In this document: positions 14,035 to 18,979 of the stretch, piece after piece
Numbering within the stretch: position 1 is the stretch's first letter
Layout of the letters: every line of letters starts with the position of its first letter
Source: DASXUG01 sp964620425
Lineage (GTDB): Bacteria > Pseudomonadota > Gammaproteobacteria > Burkholderiales > Methylophilaceae
Direction: 5' to 3'
NCBI GenBank assembly: GCA_964620425.1
Contig: CAZUGV010000018.1
Location: 1 to 18,979 of the forward strand
DNA: 18,979 nucleotides
Position numbers and translations under genes: made by a program
The notes under the pieces: generated by a model
The model's input: the letters and a program-made list of their open reading frames with translations, nothing else
Database searches by the model: none
Told to the model about the DNA's origin: nothing

Positions 14035-16803
14035 CTATAAAGTACGAGCCACTTCAACAACTTCATATACTTCCAACATATCACCCACCTCAATATCATT
14101 GAAGTTTTTCAGTGATAAGCCGCATTCAAAGTTATTTTTAACTTCTTTAACGTCATCTTTAAAGCGCTTCAATGAATCTAGCTCGCCAGAATGAATCACC
14201 ACATCTTTACGCAATACGCGCACGCTTGAGGTACGTTTAATCAGCCCATCAACCACGTAACAGCCAGCAACAGAGCCAATCTTAGAAATACGGAATACTT
14301 CACGGATCTCTACTAAACCAATGACGCTTTCTTTCTTCTCTGGTGACAACATGCCGCCCAAGGCTGCTTTTACTTCGTCAACTGCCTCATAAATAATGTT
14401 GTAGTAACGCACATCCACACCAGCTGACTCAATCAACTTACGCGCACCTGCATCTGCTCGGACGTTAAAGCCGATTAACACCGCTTTAGAAGCTACGCTC
14501 AAGTTAACATCAGATTCACTAATTGCGCCCACACCCGTATGGATAATGTTTACTTTCACTTCATCCGTAGAAAGTTTTTGCAATGAGGTTGCCAATGCTT
14601 CGTAAGAACCTTGAACGTCTGATTTAATAATAAGCGCAAGCGTTTTAACTTCGCCTTCACCCATATTTTCAAACAGATTTTCCATCTTGGCCGCTTGTTG
14701 TCTTGCTAGTTTCACATCACGGAATTTACCTTGACGGAACAGTGCGATTTCACGCGCCTTACGCTCATCATTTAGTACGATGACTTCTTCGCCAGCACTT
14801 GGCACATCGGACAAACCAAGAATTTCTACTGGGATAGATGGGCCTGCTTCTTTAATATCGTTACCAGCCTCATCCAGCATTGCGCGTACGCGACCAAAAG
14901 CACTACCTGCCAGTATCATATCGCCACGTTTTAATGTACCTGATTGGACAAGAATTGTTGACACAGGGCCGCGACCTTTATCTAAGCGACCTTCAATCAC
15001 CAAGCCTTTTGCAGGCGTATTTTTAGGCGCTTGTAACTCCAACACTTCTGATTGAAGCAACACTGCTTCCAATAACGCATCAATACCATGACCTGTTTTT
15101 GCTGAAACTTCAACAAACATGGCATCGCCGCCGTACTCTTCTGGAATCACCTCTTGCGCAACTAACTCTTGTTTCACACGCTCAGGGCTTGCACCTTGTT
15201 TATCAATTTTGTTTATCGCAACAACCAATGGCACATTACCTGCCTTAGCATGGTGAATCGCCTCGATAGTTTGTGGCATCACGCCATCATCGGCAGCAAC
15301 GACAAGAATAACAACGTCAGTGGCTTTAGCACCACGTGCACGCATCGCCGTAAAGGCTTCGTGACCAGGGGTATCTAGGAATGTCACCATGCCACGTGGC
15401 GTTTCCACGTGATAAGCACCAATGTGCTGGGTAATGCCACCGGCCTCGCCCGATGCAACGCGTGTGCGACGAATATAATCCAACAACGATGTTTTACCAT
15501 GGTCAACGTGACCCATCACCGTTACTACAGGTGGGCGCGTTTCTAAAATAGCTTCGGCATGTTCAGTTTCTTCAAGGAAAGTCTCAGGGTCGTTGGCGGC
15601 GGCAGCTTTCGCTGTGTGACCCATTTCCTCAACGATAATAATTGCTGTTTCTTGATCCAACACTTGGTTAATTGTGACCATCATGCCCATTTTCATGAGC
15701 GCCTTAATCACCTCACTGGCTTTCACCGCCATCTTATGAGCAAGATCAGCCACTGAAATAGTTTCTGGCACTAACACCTCATGAACGATAGGTTCAGTAG
15801 GCGCGTTAAATGCATGCTGCTGATCTTCATCATGACCTTTGTGAGATTTTTTACCTTTAGGTGCACGCCAACCTTGGCCGAGAGTCGTATCACCACGCGT
15901 TTTAACTCCGCGTTTTTTATTCTCTGCATCAGCCCACTCTTTGTTATTTTTATTCCCTTTTTTCGCAACTTTATCTTCAGGTTTAGCACCTTCTTTAGCC
16001 GCTGGCTTATGCAACGTACCCTCTGACAACTTTGTCGAAGCAGCAAGCGCAGCCGCCGCTTCCGCAGCCTTTCTTGCCTCTTCTTCCTGACGCTTTTGCA
16101 AAATGGCTTGCTTTTTACGCAGATCTTCAGCTTGAATCGCCATCAATGCAGCATGACGCTTAGCTTCAGCTTCACGTTGCGCCATTTGCTCTGGGCTAAT
16201 ATGTGATTTAACGGGTACTTTTATTTGTGTTTGTGTCGCTTGTGCTGGTATGGGCTCTGATGCTTTTTCTTCAACAGGTTGAACGACATCCTCCACAAGC
16301 TCCTCCTGTACAGCTTCAACAAGAGTAACTTCAACCTCAGGTGCAACCGCTGCAACCTCTGGTTCAAGCTGTTCAATGACAGAAACTTCATCATGTACTA
16401 CCGGCTCAATTACTTCTACTGATGGCGCTTCTTCTTGCACAGGACTAGCCTGCACAAGCTCTTCGACATGTTCAGCTACCACTTCTTCAGCGTCAGTTGC
16501 TGTAGGATCCATGCGCATTAACACACGCTTTTTACGCACCTCAACCTGAATAGTCCTAGCCTTCCCTGAGCTATCCGTTTTCTTGATTTCAGTATTTTGC
16601 TTACGTGTGAGCGTAATTTTATTTTTAGGGGCTTCGCCACCATGCTCTTTACGTAAGTATTCTAGCAATAAAGTTTTATCCTGCTCAGTCAACTGGTCAC
16701 TCGAGGTAGCCTTACTCACGCCAGCGCTCTTTAACTGTTCAAGCAACAGCTCTGCCGGCAGCCCTAACTCACTGGCAAATTGTGCTACGCTTGTTTGTCC
16801 CAT
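14035..16803 (-). CDS. infB: Translation initiation factor IF-2
   Basis: A 922-residue long-form IF2, the GTPase that places fMet-tRNA on the 30S and promotes subunit joining. Domains in order: small IF2 N-terminal domain (about 1-55), a Val/Glu-rich linker (about 100-195), a charged Ala/Lys/Glu coiled segment (about 205-260), a Lys-rich linker, a second IF2_N-like domain (about 340-395), then the GTPase with GHVDHGKT at 431-438, DTPGHEAF, NKID at 531-534 and SAKTGHGID. Beta-barrel and C-terminal fMet-tRNA-binding domains follow. The disordered N-terminal half varies widely between species, so its length is not odd. GGGAG lies 7 nt before the ATG at 16803. It follows nusA by 78 nt. Confidence 0.98.
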   Translation of the reverse strand: MGQTSVAQFASELGLPAELLLEQLKSAGVSKATSSDQLTEQDKTLLLEYLRKEHGGEAPKNKITLTRKQNTEIKKTDSSGKARTIQVEVRKKRVLMRMDPTATDAEEVVAEHVEELVQASPVQEEAPSVEVIEPVVHDEVSVIEQLEPEVAAVAPEVEVTLVEAVQEELVEDVVQPVEEKASEPIPAQATQTQIKVPVKSHISPEQMAQREAEAKRHAALMAIQAEDLRKKQAILQKRQEEEARKAAEAAAALAASTKLSEGTLHKPAAKEGAKPEDKVAKKGNKNNKEWADAENKKRGVKTRGDTTLGQGWRAPKGKKSHKGHDEDQQHAFNAPTEPIVHEVLVPETISVADLAHKMAVKASEVIKALMKMGMMVTINQVLDQETAIIIVEEMGHTAKAAAANDPETFLEETEHAEAILETRPPVVTVMGHVDHGKTSLLDYIRRTRVASGEAGGITQHIGAYHVETPRGMVTFLDTPGHEAFTAMRARGAKATDVVILVVAADDGVMPQTIEAIHHAKAGNVPLVVAINKIDKQGASPERVKQELVAQEVIPEEYGGDAMFVEVSAKTGHGIDALLEAVLLQSEVLELQAPKNTPAKGLVIEGRLDKGRGPVSTILVQSGTLKRGDMILAGSAFGRVRAMLDEAGNDIKEAGPSIPVEILGLSDVPSAGEEVIVLNDERKAREIALFRQGKFRDVKLARQQAAKMENLFENMGEGEVKTLALIIKSDVQGSYEALATSLQKLSTDEVKVNIIHTGVGAISESDVNLSVASKAVLIGFNVRADAGARKLIESAGVDVRYYNIIYEAVDEVKAALGGMLSPEKKESVIGLVEIREVFRISKIGSVAGCYVVDGLIKRTSSVRVLRKDVVIHSGELDSLKRFKDDVKEVKNNFECGLSLKNFNDIEVGDMLEVYEVVEVARTL

Positions 16804-16881
16804 CCTGTTACTCCCAGTCTCTGTACACGACTACTAATGTCATTCTAAATTTCAAATTATTTGATCACGCTCATCAACACA

Positions 16882-18348
16882 TTACGCAAACCAAGGCGCT
16901 CTTGCTGTCATGATCAGCGTTTTTGCCTTTTCGGCATCCATCCCTGTCATCTCAGTGAGATCATCAACACCCAAATCAGCTAAATCATCCATGGTAGATA
17001 TACCCTTAGAGGCCAGCATGTGCGCAGTTTCTTCGTCCATACCTTCCATAGATAATAAACTTTCTGAGGCCTCCTCGATTTTTTCTTCTTTAGCGATTGC
17101 CTCTGTAAGCAAGGCTGCACGAGCGCGCTTTCTTAACTCGTTAATCGTATCTTCATCAAACGCCTCTATTTCAGCCATCTCAGATAGAGGCACATAGGCG
17201 ATTTCTTCAAGCGTACTAAATCCTTCTTGGACTAAAATATCTGCCACCTCTTCATCTACATCCAACTTTTCCATAAAGAGCTGACTAGTATTGCTGTACT
17301 CTTCCTGTGTTTTCTTTGCGGCTTCTTCTTCCGTAAGAATATTCAGCGTCCAGCCAGTTAACTCGGAGGCCAACCGCACATTCTGACCATTTCGACCAAT
17401 AGCTTGTGCCAGCTGATCTTCATTCACCACAACATCCATACTGTGTGCATCTTCATCCACTACAATACTTGAAACTTCAGCTGGTGCCATTGCGTTAATC
17501 ACAAACTGCGCAGGTTCCATGCTCCAAAGGACGATATCAACACGCTCACCAGCCAACTCCCCAGTAACCGCCTGAACGCGGGAACCGCGCATACCAACGC
17601 AAGTGCCTACTGGATCTAAACGTTGATCATTCGATTTAACAGCAATTTTTGAACGCAATCCTGGGTCACGTGCTGCTGATTTAATTTCAAGCAAGCCATC
17701 TTCAATTTCTGGCACCTCAAGCTCAAATAGCTTGATTAAAAACGCAGGTGCAATTCTAGACAAAATCAATTGTGGACCACGAACACCACGCTCAATACGT
17801 GACAAATAAGCACGCACGCGATCACCTACACGCAGATTCTCCTTCGGAATCATCTGATCCCGTGGCAACAGCGACTCAATACGACCAATTTCGATGATTG
17901 CATTGCCCTTTTCCATTCGCTTGATAACACCAGTCACCAAAAATTCTTTACGAGATAGAAAATCATCTAAAATTTGTTCGCGCTCCGCCTCACGCACTTT
18001 TTGCAAAATAACCTGCTTAGCTGCTTGAGCACCAATCCGACCAAACTCAATACTTTCGAGAGGCTCTTCGTAATAATCACCAATTTGACGACCAACCGCC
18101 AATTCACTTTCTTCATCAAACTGATAACCAGAGTTTTCAAGTAAATCATACTCAACATATTGCCAGCGCTTAAAAGTGCTATATTCGCCTGTTTCGCGGT
18201 TAATCGAAACACGAACATCTGTATTTTCATCGTACTTCTTCTTGGTTGCAGAAGCCAACGCAAGTTCAAGCGCTGTAAAAATCACCTCTTTGCTCACGTT
18301 TTTTTCATGAGCCAAAGCGTCCACCAATAATAAAATTTCACGACTCAT
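16882..18348 (-). CDS. nusA: Transcription termination/antitermination factor NusA
   Basis: A 488-residue NusA that binds RNA polymerase and governs pausing, intrinsic termination and rRNA antitermination. Order of parts: N-terminal polymerase-binding domain (about 1-130), S1 domain (about 134-198, with GVIKRMEKGNAIIEIG), two KH domains (about 230-345, with VGMRGSRVQ and AIGRNGQNVRLASELTG) and two C-terminal acidic helix-hairpin-helix repeats (about 360-415 and 435-486), the long form seen in beta- and gammaproteobacteria. GGAGAG lies at a good distance before the ATG at 18348. It is 44 nt after rimP. Its known role in stimulating hairpin termination is relevant to the leader hairpin at 18860-18879. 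Confidence 0.98.
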   Translation of the reverse strand: MSREILLLVDALAHEKNVSKEVIFTALELALASATKKKYDENTDVRVSINRETGEYSTFKRWQYVEYDLLENSGYQFDEESELAVGRQIGDYYEEPLESIEFGRIGAQAAKQVILQKVREAEREQILDDFLSRKEFLVTGVIKRMEKGNAIIEIGRIESLLPRDQMIPKENLRVGDRVRAYLSRIERGVRGPQLILSRIAPAFLIKLFELEVPEIEDGLLEIKSAARDPGLRSKIAVKSNDQRLDPVGTCVGMRGSRVQAVTGELAGERVDIVLWSMEPAQFVINAMAPAEVSSIVVDEDAHSMDVVVNEDQLAQAIGRNGQNVRLASELTGWTLNILTEEEAAKKTQEEYSNTSQLFMEKLDVDEEVADILVQEGFSTLEEIAYVPLSEMAEIEAFDEDTINELRKRARAALLTEAIAKEEKIEEASESLLSMEGMDEETAHMLASKGISTMDDLADLGVDDLTEMTGMDAEKAKTLIMTARAPWFA

Positions 18349-18392
18349 CTTAATACTCTCCGACCAAAATGCTGAATAAAATCAGTCAATAA

Positions 18393-18827
18393 TTAAAACT
18401 GCGGGCTTAGCCTCGCCTTATCCACATTACTGAGTGCAATATTATGTAAAACCCCATCAACCTCAACAACTAACTCGGCATTTTCAAATCCACGCAAAAT
18501 ACCAATAAAATTCTTTCTGCTCTCAACTGGCACACGCAACTTTACTTGTACACGCTCGCCTATAAAACGTAAAAAATCGGCCTCTTTTTTTAGCACTCGA
18601 TCCAAACCCGGTGAAGAAACCTCAAGTCGATCATAATCAATATCATGCTCAACTGATAATACGTTGCCGATTTGATTGCTAACTAATACACAATCATCAA
18701 TATTGATTCCATCAGGCTTATCAATAAATAGGCGCAACAACTTGCCCCGATTTGAAATCTCCAAATCGACCATTTCATACCCCAATCCAATCAGGGAATG
18801 CTCAATTAATGAACGTAAATCTTGCAA
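18393..18827 (-). CDS. rimP: Ribosome maturation factor RimP
   Basis: A 144-residue RimP, a 30S maturation factor that helps S12 and the central region of 16S to assemble. The two small domains are recognisable from LGYEMVDLEISNRGKLLRLFID, the middle SVEHDIDYDRLEVSSPGLDRVL and the C-terminal SH3-like part ending SNVDKARLSPQF. The only start that keeps the conserved N terminus is TTG at 18827; an in-frame TAA is directly before it, and no ATG occurs before codon 19. The Shine-Dalgarno sequence is poor. A three-codon reading frame, ATG AAA AGT TAA, ends right at the TTG. It is the first gene of the operon with nusA, infB, rbfA and truB. Confidence 0.95.
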   Translation of the reverse strand: MQDLRSLIEHSLIGLGYEMVDLEISNRGKLLRLFIDKPDGINIDDCVLVSNQIGNVLSVEHDIDYDRLEVSSPGLDRVLKKEADFLRFIGERVQVKLRVPVESRKNFIGILRGFENAELVVEVDGVLHNIALSNVDKARLSPQF

Positions 18828-18859
18828 TTAACTTTTCATCCAACTCAAATAACAGCAAT

Positions 18860-18879
18860 AAAAAAAGGGCACGAAGCCC
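18860..18879 (-). terminator. Terminator-like hairpin in the rimP-nusA leader (possible attenuator)
   Basis: On the minus strand GGGC-TTCGT-GCCC is followed by seven T residues. The 4-bp all-GC stem is short, but with the long U-tract it has the shape of a weak intrinsic terminator. It begins about 13 nt after the predicted start near 18892 and lies about 33 nt before the rimP start. In E. coli the nusA operon is autoregulated by NusA through its leader; a NusA-sensitive terminator here would serve the same end. That function is inference. Confidence 0.45.
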
Positions 18880-18898
18880 ATCAAATTACTATCTAACC

Positions 18899-18907
18899 AT
18901 TATATCA
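18899..18907 (-). promoter_or_regulatory. Extended -10 promoter of the rimP-nusA-infB operon
   Basis: On the minus strand TGATATAAT gives a perfect TATAAT (18899-18904) with the TG of an extended -10 element one base upstream. No good -35 is found at 16-18 nt, which fits an extended -10 promoter. The start would be near 18892 and the rimP leader about 65 nt. Confidence 0.6.
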
Positions 18908-18949
18908 ACCATTCTAACGAATTGGTATGGTCATAAACTAAAGCGCATA

Positions 18950-18975
18950 AAAAAGCCCTCACTGGAGGGCTTTTT
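18950..18975. terminator. Intrinsic terminator upstream of the rimP promoter
   Basis: Perfect 11-bp arms (18950-18960 and 18965-18975), AAAAAGCCCTC and GAGGGCTTTTT, enclose the loop ACTG. The U-tract is present in both directions. It most probably ends a minus-strand unit lying beyond the right edge of the window and isolates the rimP promoter from it, but it could equally serve a plus-strand end. Confidence 0.88.
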
Positions 18976-18979
18976 CACT

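Noticed and set aside
15781..16046. Overlapping frames of 81 and 91 residues in the infB linker
   Set aside because: They are out-of-frame readings of the repetitive Lys/Ala/Glu-rich IF2 linker, whose biased codons keep other frames open.

Overview
The window looks like a chromosomal stretch of a betaproteobacterium with fairly low GC. My best guess is the family Methylophilaceae (Methylotenera or Methylophilus type). This rests on the gene set and protein character (four-cysteine DksA, 89-residue S15, 922-residue IF2 with a long acidic and coiled N-terminal half) and not on a search, so the order is safer than the family. There is no rRNA, CRISPR array, transposase or integrase.

Left part (1-4396): a tRNA-Pro(UGG) gene on the minus strand with a strong consensus-like promoter diverges from folD (one-carbon folate metabolism) and dksA (RNA polymerase co-regulator) on the plus strand. 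dksA converges on pnp, with a perfect bidirectional terminator between them. pnp (PNPase) and rpsO (S15) form the conserved minus-strand rpsO-pnp pair, separated by an intrinsic terminator and a leader hairpin. rpsO has its own TATAAT promoter.

Middle part (4397-12452): a plus-strand drug or toxicant efflux module. A TetR/AcrR-family repressor gene lies 9 nt ahead of an outer membrane factor gene, which overlaps an RND adaptor gene, which overlaps an RND inner-membrane pump gene. All four look like one transcript. A perfect 32-bp palindrome lies on the -10 region in front of the repressor gene and is the likely autoregulatory operator. A second, imperfect dyad lies between the divergent rpsO and tetR promoters. 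After the pump comes an unrecognised 500-residue lipoprotein made of two tandem copies of one roughly 220-residue unit.

Right part (12725-18979): the minus-strand translation and transcription operon rimP-nusA-infB-rbfA-truB, driven from an extended -10 promoter. A terminator-like hairpin sits in the short leader and an intrinsic terminator just upstream closes off the preceding unit.

In E. coli the order is rimP-nusA-infB-rbfA-truB-rpsO-pnp without interruption. Here the same seven genes are in the same order and on the same strand, but truB and rpsO are separated by about 8.4 kb carrying the opposite-strand efflux and lipoprotein module. The most interesting points are this split, the palindromic operator, the duplicated unknown lipoprotein and the possible attenuator in the rimP-nusA leader.
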